Source: Lepus europaeus (Eukaryota; Chordata; Mammalia; Lagomorpha; Leporidae). From it: a DNA stretch of 64,000 nt. The stretch is taken from assembly GCF_033115175.1 (NCBI RefSeq), contig NC_084835.1, positions 97,618,448-97,682,447 on the forward strand. The letters are read 5' to 3'. The notes beneath the pieces were generated by a model. The model had not been told where the DNA came from and made no database searches. It worked only from the letters and a program-made list of their open reading frames with translations. The position numbers and the translations under genes are program-made. Every line of letters begins with the position of its first letter. Position 1 is the first letter of the stretch. Shown piece by piece: positions 55,096 through 64,000 of this stretch.

Positions 55096-55394
55096 AACTG
55101 CTTCTTTGCTAAAAGAGAGAATGAGAGAGCAGCTTGGAGCCGGGAATGCTTCATGGGAGATGTGAGTCCTGAGCTGACCACTGAAAGACGGGCAGGATTC
55201 GGATGGGGGAAAGGCGTGTGCAAAATGCTCTGGGGTTAGCAAACAGCACATGCCCAGGTGTGAGAGGGACCTCATCCAGGCCTGGATAGGCAACACTAAC
55301 AGGGCCTGAGCCAGAGCCGCACCAACACCTGTTTAGGGAGATAGCAAAACCCTGTGTTACAAATAGCAGCCACACACGAGTCTACGGTGATGCC
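55096..55394. other. unique spacer sequence
   Basis: No feature recognised. Confidence 0.35.
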
Positions 55395-56120
55395 CAGTAT
55401 CCGTCCTTATCCGTGGTTTCACTTTCTACTGTTTCAGCCACCCACGGTCAACCATAGCCAAAAAATATTAAGTGGGGCCGGCGCCATGGCTCAACAGGCT
55501 AATCCTCTGACTTGCGGCACCGGCACACCGGGTTCTAGTCCCGGTTGGGGTGCCGGAGTCTATCCCAGTTGCCCCTCTTCCAGGCCAGCTCTCTGCTATG
55601 GGCTGGGAAGGCAGTGGAGGATGGCCCAAGTGCTTGGGCCCTGCACCCGCGTGGGAGACCAGGAGAAGCACCTGGCTCCTGCCTTCGGATCAGCACGATG
55701 CGCTGGCCGCACCCTCATTGGAGGGTGAACCAACAGCAAAAAAGGAAGACCTTTCTCTCTCTCTCTCTCTCTCACTATCCACTCTGCCTGTCAAAAAAAA
55801 AAAAATATTAAGTGGAAAATTCCAGAAAGAAGCAGTTCGTATGTTTGAGAGTGCACACTGTTCTGAGTTTTGTAGCGAAGCCTTGCGCTGGCCTTCTGCC
55901 CTCCCAGTCAGTCACTCAGGAGATTAATGTCATGCGGGACAGTGCTTGCGTTGTAGTACCGCTCACTGTATCCAGTGATGTCCCAAAGTGCAAGAGGGAC
56001 GTTGACGATTTTATTGCAGCATGTGGCCAGGTCCTGTTTTGTTCTTGTTAGTCTCTTACTGTCCCCAGTTTATGAGTTACAGTTGGGCTTAGGTGTGTTT
56101 GCATAGGAAGCAACATAGGA
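55395..56120 (+). mobile_element. Tigger-type (Tigger7-like) DNA transposon remnant, split by a SINE
   Basis: 'ccttatccgtggtttcact', 'cccacggtcaaccatagcc', then after the SINE 'taagtggaaaattccagaaa', 'ctcactgtatccagtgatg' and 'agtctcttactgtccccag' with 'tgtttgcataggaagcaac'. This order fits the 5' end joined to the 3' end of a pogo/Tigger element with its transposase gene deleted. Subfamily from memory. Confidence 0.7.
55476..55800 (+). mobile_element. young CSINE2-type in Tigger, with perfect target-site duplication
   Basis: Flanks aaaaatattaagtgg at 55461-55475 and 55801-55815 are identical. The GC-rich head is intact. Confidence 0.96.
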
Positions 56121-56164
56121 AGTAGCTGCATGAAGGGAGGAATCTGCCCAACACCAGCTTGGCC

Positions 56165-56350
56165 AAATGCCGAGGTGGGTACCCCTGGTGATGCGAATAC
56201 CATAAACCCCTCGATATGCTAGGATGAGAGGATATTTTACCGCTGCGTTTTCTTTCTGCACGACCGGGAACCCCAGTGTAATCAGGAAAAGAAATCCAAC
56301 CATCCAAAACTAAGAGGTTCATTCTACAGACTATCTAGTAGGCATCAGAT
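56165..56350 (-). repeat. inverted duplication A, right arm
   Basis: Reverse complement of 54571-54757. The arm begins 45 bp after the Tigger remnant and ends at ggcatcagat. The spacer between arms is about 1407 bp and includes an old SINE, the Tigger remnant and a young SINE. Confidence 0.93.
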
Positions 56351-56910
56351 CTGCCCTGGTAAACAAGGGCGGTCTGAGAAACTATCAGAAATCCGGAGAG
56401 ACCAAGGAGATGTGATGATGGGATGCCGGGTGCGAGTTGGGATTAGGTTCCTGAGCACAGAAAAAAACAGCGTTAATGGGAAACTGATGATTCGCAAATG
56501 AGTCCTAGTGCTGAGTGGATAGCAGTGTACCAGGGCCCTTTCTTTGTTTGGGCAAATGGATCACTGGAAGACAAGAATGAATAAGAAAACTGAAACCGGG
56601 CCAGCAGGCTGTGGGCGCTCTCTGAGCTGTCTCTGCAGCTCTTCTGCGAATCTAATCCAACCCCGCGATCAAAAGGAACAGTGGCGTTGTCCCCAGAGCT
56701 CAGGCTTTGGTGGTCTCAGGTCGTCAGGCCCCTCCCCAGCCTCTGTTGGTAGCAGCCTCTCGTTGAGCAAGGGCAGACCAGCAAACGCTGCTCAGGTAGG
56801 GCAGGGCTTCCGAGCCCACAGGCTGTGATCCTGTCCTGCCGCGGGCCAGGCACAGCCCCTCTGTGTCTCAGTGCCCTCAGCAGTAAAATCGCTGCAATAA
56901 TAATAATTAT
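56351..56910. other. unique sequence between the two inverted duplications
   Basis: No repeat recognised. The 56544-56828 open frame is unsupported. Confidence 0.4.
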
Positions 56911-57092
56911 GGGGTGGCCGTGTGGCATAGTGGGTAAAGCCGCTGCCTTGAATGCCGGCATGCCATTGGGGTGCTGGTTCATGTCCCGGCTGCTCCACTT
57001 CTGATCCAGCTCCCTGCTAATGCACCTGGGAAAAGAGCAGAAGCTGGCTCAAGTGCTTGGGCCCCTGAACCCACGTGGGAGACCCAGAGGAG
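56911..57092 (+). mobile_element. CSINE, 3' part missing at the arm boundary
   Basis: A plus-strand head and centre ending 'gggagacccagaggag'. Where the consensus continues to aagctcctggc, the sequence switches to the left arm of inverted duplication B. Confidence 0.9.
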
Positions 57093-57687
57093 GTAAGAGC
57101 AAAGATTGACAGCTGTCTGGTTGCTCTTGCGGTTGAGCCAGAGGGCACAGCCAGGGTGGGGCAGGAAGGCAGACGAGATGGGGTCCTGGTCCTCGGGGTC
57201 CGCACTTGTCTCTGCGGATGCCCCCGGCAGGGGCGTCACTGTCACGGTGTACCGTCTGCTGAACCAAGGCTCTTACAGCCCCTGCAGGAAAACTGAAGAG
57301 GCGCGTGTGCCTGTGCCCCGGGGCACTAACCCAGGACCCAGCCAGACTTCGCTGAGCACCAGTGGAGACAGCCAGCAGTCAGACGATGCACGCGAACTCC
57401 AGAAGCAGGAAAGAAAAGGGGTGTTGACCCCCAGCCCCGCCACCTGCCTTTCTAGCTCCATTCCGCCACCAGCCCACCAGTGGACGTCAACGGGACAAAT
57501 CCTGTGCCACGTCTCCCTCTTCTTCCTGGAGTCCTGGCAGCACGGACCCTCTTGGTCACGATACCACCAGCTAACATTCGCCCTGTGCTTGTAACAGCAG
57601 GCAGCCTTCGAATGCCTTTCAGTCTCCATTCATCATGAAACAACCCTATGTCGAAGGTACTTCCCTTAGCCCTAACATCCAAAGCAG
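57093..57687 (+). repeat. inverted duplication B, left arm
   Basis: Matches the reverse complement of 59159-59754 over 595 bp. My count is about 23 differences (about 96% identity), mostly transitions, plus one or two small indels. No recognised repeat lies inside it. Open frames on either strand carry the same mirrored product in both arms and show no known domain. Both edges lie against broken SINEs. Confidence 0.95.
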
Positions 57688-57688
57688 G

Positions 57689-57944
57689 AGTCCTGGCTGC
57701 TCCAGTTCTGATCCAGCTCTCTGCTATGGCCTGGGAAAGCAGTAGAAGATGGCCTAAGTCCTTGGGTCCCTGCACCCAGGTGGGAGACCCGGAGGAAGCT
57801 CCTGGTTCCTGGTTCCTGGCTTCGGATTGAGGCAGCTCCAGCCGTTGCAGCCATCTGTGGAGTGAACCAGCAGAGGGAAGACATTCCTCTCTATCTCTTT
57901 GCCTCTGCTTCTCTGTAGTTCTGCCTTTCAAATAAAGAAATAAA
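57689..57944 (+). mobile_element. CSINE, 5' part missing at the arm boundary
   Basis: Starts mid-consensus at ggagtcctggctgctcc and continues to the 'caaataaagaaataaac' tail, which resumes after the next SINE at 58260-58290. It differs by roughly a fifth from the SINE left of the arm, so the two are not halves of one copy. Confidence 0.88.
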
Positions 57945-58259
57945 CATTTATTTATTTGATAGATAGAATTAGTGAGAGAGACAGAGAGACAGAGAGAAAG
58001 GTCTTCCTTCTGTTGGTTCACCCCCTAAATGGCCGCCACAGCTAGAGCTACACTGATCTGAAGCCAGGAACCAGGTGCCTCCTCCTGGTCTCCCATGCGG
58101 GTGCAGGGTCCAAGCACTTGGGCCATCCTCCACTGCCTTCCCGGGCCACAGCAGAGAGCTGGACTGGAAGAAGAGCAACCGGGACTAGAACCCAGCGCCC
58201 ATATGGGATGCTGGTGCCACAGGTGGAGGATTAACCAAGTGAGCCACGGTGCAGGCTCC
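57945..58259 (-). mobile_element. CSINE2-type in the tail of another SINE
   Basis: Minus-strand copy. aagaaataaac and aagaaataaatc on its two sides form the duplication. Confidence 0.92.
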
Positions 58260-58290
58260 AAGAAATAAATCTTTAAAGAAAAAAAGAACT

Positions 58291-58604
58291 AGACAGCACC
58301 CACATGCATGAGACATGTGGGCCGTGCAGTCCAGGCGAGATGGTGGGCGATGTGTGTGACGTTGAGCTGAGTCTACACATGGATTTTCAGACTCTGCAGT
58401 GAATCTTCGCCCACTCCCACTCAGGAGTTGTGGCCACAGCTGCGTGGTGACACAACGGGGCTGGGAAGGCTGACCAGACTCCAGGATGGATTTTTTTTTT
58501 TTTTTTTTAACCAGAAGAGAGGACTTGGCCACATAAGTCAGATAACTTCAACCCACTGTCAACTGAACTCAGTTTCACCAAGACCTCTTTTAAAAAGTCC
58601 CTCA
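58291..58604. other. unique spacer of inverted duplication B
   Basis: Contains a T run at about 58491-58508. No gene is seen. Confidence 0.4.
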
Positions 58605-58945
58605 GCTGGGGCTGGCGCTGGCGCTGTTTTGTAGCAGTTAAAGCTGCTGCCTATGGCACCGGTATCCCGTATGGGTACCGGTTCCAGTCCTGGTCACTCC
58701 GCTTCTGATCCAGCTCTCTGCTGTGCCTTGGGAAAGCAGTAGAAGATGACCCAAGTGCTTAGGCCCCTGCACCCACGTGGGAGATCTGGAAGAAGCTTCT
58801 GGCTTTAGGCCAAGCCAACTCTGGCTGTTGTGGCCGTTTCAGGAGTGAACCAGCAGATGAAAGATCTCTCTCTCTCTCTCTCTCTGCCTTTTTGTCTGTA
58901 ACTTTGCCTTTCACATAAATAAATAAATCTTAAAGAAGAAAGGGG
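58605..58945 (+). mobile_element. CSINE, full length
   Basis: The head has a duplicated ggctggcgctggcgctg, the B-box-like segment reads ggttccagtcc, and the tail is 'cacataaataaataaatctt'. Lies in the spacer of inverted duplication B. Confidence 0.93.
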
Positions 58946-59158
58946 CTCAGCCTTGCAGAATTTGGTAACAGTTTGCCACCCCAAACACCTGCCTTTCAGA
59001 ACCTGCACCGAAGGCCTGAACGCCTGGCCCTCTCTAGGAAGTGTGACCTGGAGCAGGACAGCCAGAGCTCTGGGCATGGAGGCCTGGCCCAGGTTCTCGG
59101 CCTCGTCACACCCTGTGTGCCAGGGCCGAGTTCCCTAGCCTCTTCGGTCCCCATTTCT
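58946..59158. other. unique sequence before the right arm
   Basis: No repeat recognised. It runs into the arm without a visible junction element. Confidence 0.4.
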
Positions 59159-59754
59159 TGCTTTGGACATTAGGGCTAAGGGAAGTACTTTCCACATAGG
59201 GTTGTTTCATGATGAATGGAGACTGAAAGGCATTCGAAGGCTGCCTGCTGTTACAAGCACAGGGCGAATGTTAGCTGGTGGTATCGTGACCAAGAGGGTC
59301 CGTGCTGCCAGGATTCCAGGAAGAAGAGGGAGACGTGGCACAGGATTTGTCCCGTTGACGTCCACTGGTGGGCTGGTGGCGGAATGAGGCTAGAAAGGCA
59401 GGTGGCGGGGCTGGGGGTCAACACCCCTTTTCTCTCCTGCTTCTGGGGTTCGTGTGCATCGTCTGACTGCTGGCTGTCTCCACTGGTGCTCAGCGAAGTC
59501 TGGCTGGGTCCTGGGTTAGTGCCCCGGGGCACACGCACACACGAGCCTCTTCAGTTTTCCTGCAGGGGCTGTAAGAGCCTTGGTTCAGCAGACGGCACAC
59601 CTTGGCAATGATGCCCCTGCCGGGGGCATCCGCAGAGACAAGTGTGGACCCCGAGGACCGGGGCCCCATCTCGTCTCCCTTCCTGCCCCACCCTGGCTGT
59701 GCCCTCTGGCTCAACCGCAAGAGCAGCCAGACAGCTGTCAATCTTTTCTCTTAC
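59159..59754 (-). repeat. inverted duplication B, right arm
   Basis: Reverse complement of 57093-57687. Unlike the left arm, both edges pass into ordinary unique sequence, so this arm may be the original locus and the left arm the inverted copy. Spacer about 1471 bp. Confidence 0.95.
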
Positions 59755-59988
59755 TTCCCCTGCGTTGGAATTGGAGCCAGCCCAGGAAAGCAAATGAGCC
59801 AGAGGAGGTGGTGGAAAGCAAGAGGAGGGGACAGAGAAGGCACAGGCCAGTGCCAGCTCTGGCTAACTGCCGGGAGAGGATTCTGTCTCTCCTGGGACCC
59901 CGGGGTCGAGACCTCCTCTGCTTCCCTGTGGCTGGGGCGAGGGGGCCCTGACTACAGGGTTTTGGTGCTGTTTAAAAATAAGAAAACT
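59755..59988. other. unique sequence
   Basis: No feature recognised. Confidence 0.4.
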
Positions 59989-60256
59989 GGGGCAGGTGTT
60001 TGGCACAGAGATTAAGATGTGCCTGCCATACCTGCTTCCCACACCATAGAGCTGGGTTTGAGTCTCAGCTCAGCTTACTGTGAACAGGTACCCTGGACAG
60101 CAGCAGGTGTCGCTCACGTGACTGGAGCCTGGCTACCCACGTGGGAGACTTGGATTGAGCTCCCAGCTCCTGGCTTTGGCCTGGCCAAAACTAACAGATG
60201 GGGCGTCCCTCTCTCTCTCTCTCTCTGTTCCCTTTTCAAATAAAATTTTAAAAGTT
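59989..60256 (+). mobile_element. CSINE, old subtype
   Basis: 'ggggcaggtgtttggcacag', 'gagctgggtttgagtctcag', tail 'cccttttcaaataaaatttt'. Confidence 0.85.
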
Positions 60257-60711
60257 TCTTTTAAATAAGAGAGCTGAGTTTTGAAAACCACGTGCAGAGG
60301 AAGAAAGAGCAAGCGGCCCTGTAGCTTGTGCAGCTGGGTAGATCACCTGGGACAGGGACCCGTGGCTGCTGCCACCCGATATTAGCTCCAGGAGGAGTGA
60401 GGGCAGAGGCCACGTCTAGGGAGGAAACAACTAAGGGCTGAGGCCTAAGCTCTCCCAGCTGTGATCTGAGCTCCCAGCGCCAGCAGGACAGCAGCCACTG
60501 GGAAGCGGAGGGGGCTGCCTTGCGAGTGGATAGCTGAGGACATCTTGCTGGGAGACTCAGGCGCCCCCTGGCCACAGGGTAGCTTGGCCAGCTCCTCGGC
60601 CTCAACCCATCTGCCAGCGTAGGGAGGAACGGCACAGGAGAAGTCTCAGACGCGATCACTTTCTGTTTCCCAGAAAGCTCCACGTTTCCAGAAGAGCCTG
60701 TCTGGCTGGGT
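60257..60711. other. unique sequence, nothing identified
   Basis: A long minus-strand frame (60261-61052) crosses this stretch and the adjacent LTR fossil. Its overlap with a repeat and lack of any motif argue against a gene. Confidence 0.4.
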
Positions 60712-61012
60712 GCGTTAGTCAGTGCTCTCGAGAGACAGGGAGCCAACAGGAGAGATGCTACAAGGAACTGACTCACACCATGTGAGGGCCAAGAAATCCC
60801 AGCTCCCACCACCTGCAGGCTGGGGACCCTGGAAAGCCAGCGCTGCCATTGGCCTGAGACTGGGGCAGAAGAACCAGAAGAGAGGAAGTGTAATCCCAGC
60901 CCGAGGGCAGAGCCTCCGGTTCTAATGCTAATTTCATCTGGAAATACCCTCAGGGAGGCCTCCAACATCAAGTGAATGTGGATATCCCACGGCCCACTCA
61001 AGTGGACATCTA
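60712..61012 (-). mobile_element. ERVL/MLT2-like LTR remnant
   Basis: 'cgttagtcagtgctctcgag', 'aggaactgactcacacca', 'ctaatttcatctggaaatac' and 'ggcccactcaagtggacatc' keep the order of a common eutherian LTR in antisense. The subfamily name is tentative. Confidence 0.5.
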
Positions 61013-61084
61013 ACATTTGTCCCTGCCCCCTCGCCCCGCCACTGTCCAGCAAGAGAGAGAGCCAGAGCAGTTATCCAGGCCCAA

Positions 61085-61440
61085 GAGATGAATTATGTCT
61101 TCCTGAAATTCATTTGTTGCTGTCCTGACCCTTTTGGGGCTAAGGTCTTCGCAGATGTAATTAATTAAGTTAGGATGAGGTCATATCGAGTAGGGTGAGC
61201 CCTTAATCCCATACGCCTGATGTCTTAACAATGACATGGAAATGCACTCAGACGCACACAGGGAAGAGGCCATGGGAAGATGGAGGCGGAGATCTGGGGG
61301 ATGCTTCTACGACCCGGGGACGAGCAAGGCCAGCCAGCAAGCCACCAGGAGCTGGGAGCAGGCCTGCAGGGGATGCGCTGTGGATGCTCTGTCACAGAGC
61401 CACAGCAGCCCAGGCTGAGGCCGGGTGGCTCACTGAAGGC
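61085..61440 (+). mobile_element. MLT1-type MaLR LTR
   Basis: 'ctaaggtcttcgcagatgta', 'attaagttaggatgaggtca', 'gtagggtgagcccttaatcc', 'gggaagaggccatgggaag' and 'gcaagccaccaggagctggg' are MLT1 landmarks in order on the plus strand. Confidence 0.75.
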
Positions 61441-61724
61441 CTTTGGGGTAGGTGGGGGAGGCCTGCCGGAGGCCAGGCCCGTCTTCCTGTGCAGAGGCCA
61501 TGAGGGAAGGAGATGCTGCCAGACTCAGTGAAGGGGAGGGGGTGAGAGCACCTGTGGTCATCCGAGAACGGCGATGCCATGGGTGCTTGGCTGCAAGCAG
61601 CAGAGGTCCAGGCGGAGCAGGTGGTACTTGGTGATGAGACAGAGTATACAATGACCCCCACATTGGGGGGAGGGGAGAAAGAGGTACCCACGCTGCCCAT
61701 CACCTGGGAAAGCGAGGACTCACA
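61441..61724. other. unique sequence
   Basis: No feature recognised. Confidence 0.4.
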
Positions 61725-61860
61725 TTTGATGCACTAGTGTGCTCTCTAGGAAGCATCAGAATCACCTGGGGGGAAGGGCATTAGGGGAACAGATCCTTGG
61801 GTGGCACCAAGCACACAGACTCCCTGGGAGTGGGTGGAGTCATGGTCAGGGCGTGACGGT
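61725..61860 (+). mobile_element. MER5-like hAT-Charlie remnant
   Basis: 'gaagcatcagaatcacctgg' and a cccttgggtggcaccaagc-type centre followed by 'ggagtgggtggagtcatgg'. Diverged. Confidence 0.45.
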
Positions 61861-63218
61861 GCCTACCTGTGTATCTGTAGCTACTGCTAACGGCCACAGG
61901 GATGGCTGATGCGTGGAGCATGGGACTTGAAATCAGGGAAAGGCTGTTATCTGTGTTGATCCTGCCCAGAGACTATGAGGGTGACAGCACTGTACAGTTT
62001 GCAAGGTGCTTCTGCACACATTGCCACACTTCCTTGTCCTCAGTCTCTGAGGGACAGATGGTCCTGCCTCTGCTTGGGGCAGGCAGCAAGGCACCAGGTC
62101 CCAGGGATCTCGTACCTTTCCAGAAAACCTGGTCTGCAGAGAAGTGTTGCCACACTTTAGGAAAGTGTGCACTCGAATGTATTACGTCACTCGTATTCCG
62201 TAAAGCACTTTCTTCGTTTGTTCACCCACAGTCAGCACCGAGAGCCTCCAGGAGCCAGACGCTGGGCCAGGTGCTCGCCTGTCCCACAAGTAGACGGGAG
62301 CTCGGTTACCCAGAATGCCACACCCCTTTCTGCTGTCAGTTGTGCTGGCTGCGGCATATTTGTTGAAAAATGCCCTCCAGGAAGTGCTCTCTTGACTTAC
62401 CAGTGGCCTGCACAAGGACAGCGACAGGTGGGTCCTGGCCGTGCTGCTGTTTCCCATGCAGTGACCACAGCCCAGGAGTAACACGAACTTGGGAGCTCAG
62501 CACAGGGAAACTCGCCACCAGTGAGCAGGAGGGCCCTTGTTGTAACAGCGGCAGCCAGGGAGTTCGCTCAGCTCTGGATTTGCTTGGTAGGGGAGGGCGG
62601 ATCTGTTTCCTATTCCTTGGGGCCAGCCCCCAGGGAATCACAGGGAGTCTTTGGGAGTGAGATTTTCTGTATGATGGTGTTTGTGAGTTTGGGGGTGACA
62701 GCAGCAGGAAGGGAAGGGACATGCCTGAGGTGGTGGCAAGCCAGTGTGTGAACCCATGCCTGCGCTCACCTGGGCTCCAGGGCGTGGCAGTTCATCCAGG
62801 TGCGCTCAGGTGTGTTGGGTTACAGTGTAACTCCGTATCAGATCGCAGGTGCAGGAGGGAAACTGGGGTGTTAGCAGCTCCAGTTAATTATTCCATTGTT
62901 GGGGAAGATGGATTTCCCCTGCTCTCATTATGGGCTTGAGGCTAGGGCTGGGATTCAGATCCTCCCCAGGCCAGCTCCAGGGTCCTTCTACACAGGGACC
63001 TGCCTTCTCTGCCTTCCTACTTGATGGCTTGGACTTCAACAAGGTGGAAGCAGTGCCATCAGGAGTCTTCTCTGGATAGAAAAAGAGAGTGAGGAGACCA
63101 CCTGGGCACACTGCTCCATCAACCTCCAGCTGCGCTGGCCTCGGGTCGCCCCCGACTTCAGCTGACAATGGTGACTTCCACGGGGCCAGAGGATAACCAA
63201 GTTCAAAATCACGCACAA
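61861..63218. other. mostly unique interval, 1.36 kb
   Basis: 61980-62080 has cagtttgcaaggtgcttctg followed by acattgccacacttcc, which may be an old MIR/L2-type core. The rest is unnamed. No exon is supported. Confidence 0.35.
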
Positions 63219-63520
63219 CCTGGGCTGGCATTGTGGCGCAGTGGGTTAAGCAGCCCATATAAGAGCACTGGTTCTAGTCCCAGCTGCTCCACTTCTAATC
63301 CAGCTCCCTGCTAATGAGCCTAGGAAAGCAGTGGAAGATGGCCCAAGAATTTAGACTCCTGCCATGCATGTGGGAGACCCACACGGAGTTGCTGGTGTCA
63401 GCCTGGCTCAGCCCCAGCTGTGGTGGTCACTTGGAGAGTGGACCAGATCATGGAAATTCTCTCTCTCTGTTCTCCCTCTCTCTCTCACTCTGCCTTTCAA
63501 ATAAACAGAATAAATCTTTT
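63219..63520 (+). mobile_element. CSINE, full length
   Basis: Head 'ctgggctggcattgtggcgc', centre 'gatccagctccctgc' type, tail 'ctgcctttcaaataaacag'. Confidence 0.9.
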
Positions 63521-63687
63521 ATGAAATCATGTAGCACATGGTGGCATGTGTGGTTTATCCTTGGATTAGTCTTGGCAGCTGTCCACTTCTGCAATGTGTT
63601 GGCCGATGTGAATGTTCACCAAGTCCCAGAATAGGATCCCTCTCCCTCCCAAATCATATGGATAAATCCTTGGGCTTCTGACCTGAG
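63521..63687. other. unique sequence
   Basis: No feature recognised. Confidence 0.4.
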
Positions 63688-63769
63688 AGGACTTCAGCAT
63701 ATGGAAAATGGAATTAAAAGAGGGGTTTATTTTGATGCAAAAAAATATCTGAAATCCTTGTGTACAACA
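63688..63769 (-). mobile_element. small TIR element, copy 4, partial
   Basis: 'aggacttcagcatatggaaa', 'ggggtttattttgatgcaaa' and 'tctgaaatccttgtg' form one terminus and half the core in antisense. It is cut where copy 5 begins. Confidence 0.65.
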
Positions 63770-63890
63770 GGTCTTCAAAAAGTTCCTGCAATGCACATTT
63801 AAGAAAAAGCTACTCATGAATTTCAAAATCTTCTGCAGCAGAATAAACGTAGCTTTCATTCCATTTCCTAGAAATGTTTTGAAGTCCCCT
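63770..63890 (+). mobile_element. small TIR element, copy 5, complete
   Basis: 'ggtcttcaaaaagttcctgc' to 'agaaatgttttgaagtcccc' with the core 'ctgcagcagaataaacgtag'. It is about 121 bp with clear inverted ends. Confidence 0.72.
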
Positions 63891-64000
63891 TTATACGTGT
63901 TTGTCATTTGGCATCGTCCCACGGGGCAGACAGGCACCCAGACAACCAGCCTGGGGCTGAGCCAGACTCGCAGCCAGAGTCCACAGTGGCTGGACTGTGT
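63891..64000. other. unique end of window
   Basis: No feature recognised. Confidence 0.4.

Noticed and set aside
57452..58021. 189-codon minus-strand ORF across arm B and a SINE
   Set aside because: It runs from SINE into the arm and its mirror copy. The join is a rearrangement junction, not a gene.
60261..61052. 263-codon minus-strand ORF
   Set aside because: Overlaps an LTR fossil and shows no recognisable motif.
1..64000. CRISPR arrays, operons, bacterial promoters
   Set aside because: The tandem arrays lack unique spacers and the window is mammalian. Such features do not apply.

Overview
This window looks like lagomorph, most probably European rabbit, nuclear DNA. The evidence is about fifty copies of the tRNA-derived C-repeat SINE (CSINE) on both strands. 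They have the diagnostic head (ggccggcgc...gtggc), a B-box-like ggttc/agtcc, a CT/GA-rich 3' part and an (AAATAA)n tail. Around them are ordinary eutherian fossils (MIR, L2, L1M, MER5A, MLT1/MaLR, Tigger) plus a young truncated L1 and a class-II-type endogenous retrovirus LTR family. I see no convincing protein-coding gene, no CpG island and no array of spliced exons. Most open frames are translations of SINEs, microsatellites or minisatellites. The window is best read as intergenic or intronic DNA.

Layout. 0-13 kb: alternating SINEs, an L1M 3' end (2.26-2.97 kb), MER5 fossils, a SINE-free segment with homeobox/POU-like words (5.6-8.5 kb) and a 620-bp pyrimidine block (9.54-10.16 kb). 13-19 kb: a solo retroviral LTR with a 6-bp target duplication (13.28-13.60 kb) and a long SINE-poor stretch with microsatellites, a 14-mer minisatellite (17.71-17.95 kb) and one unrecognised protein-like ORF (18.1-18.5 kb). 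19-36 kb: SINEs inserted in L1M and in older SINEs, a second LTR-like unit (30.1-30.6 kb), and a 33-nt tailless U2 snRNA retrocopy with a 16-bp target duplication (33.40-33.43 kb). 36-46 kb: a retroviral remnant on the minus strand (37.03 to about 37.8 kb) with pol 3' end, polypurine tract and LTR; a TIR element split by a SINE; a MaLR LTR split by a head-to-head SINE pair; and a 25-copy 23-bp minisatellite (44.55-45.12 kb). 46-54 kb: mostly SINEs, MIR, MLT1 and unique DNA.

The least expected structure is at 54.57-59.75 kb. Two separate inverted duplications lie side by side. One has 187-bp arms about 1.41 kb apart. The other has 595-bp arms about 1.47 kb apart. Each pair is about 96% identical by my hand count, and neither matches a repeat I recognise. 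A transcript crossing either pair could fold into a long hairpin. 60-64 kb is MaLR/ERVL LTR sequence, unique DNA, one SINE and two head-to-head copies of the small TIR element. Nothing here forms a pathway. The history is one of repeated retroposition, some of which can be ordered because elements interrupt one another between recognisable target-site duplications.
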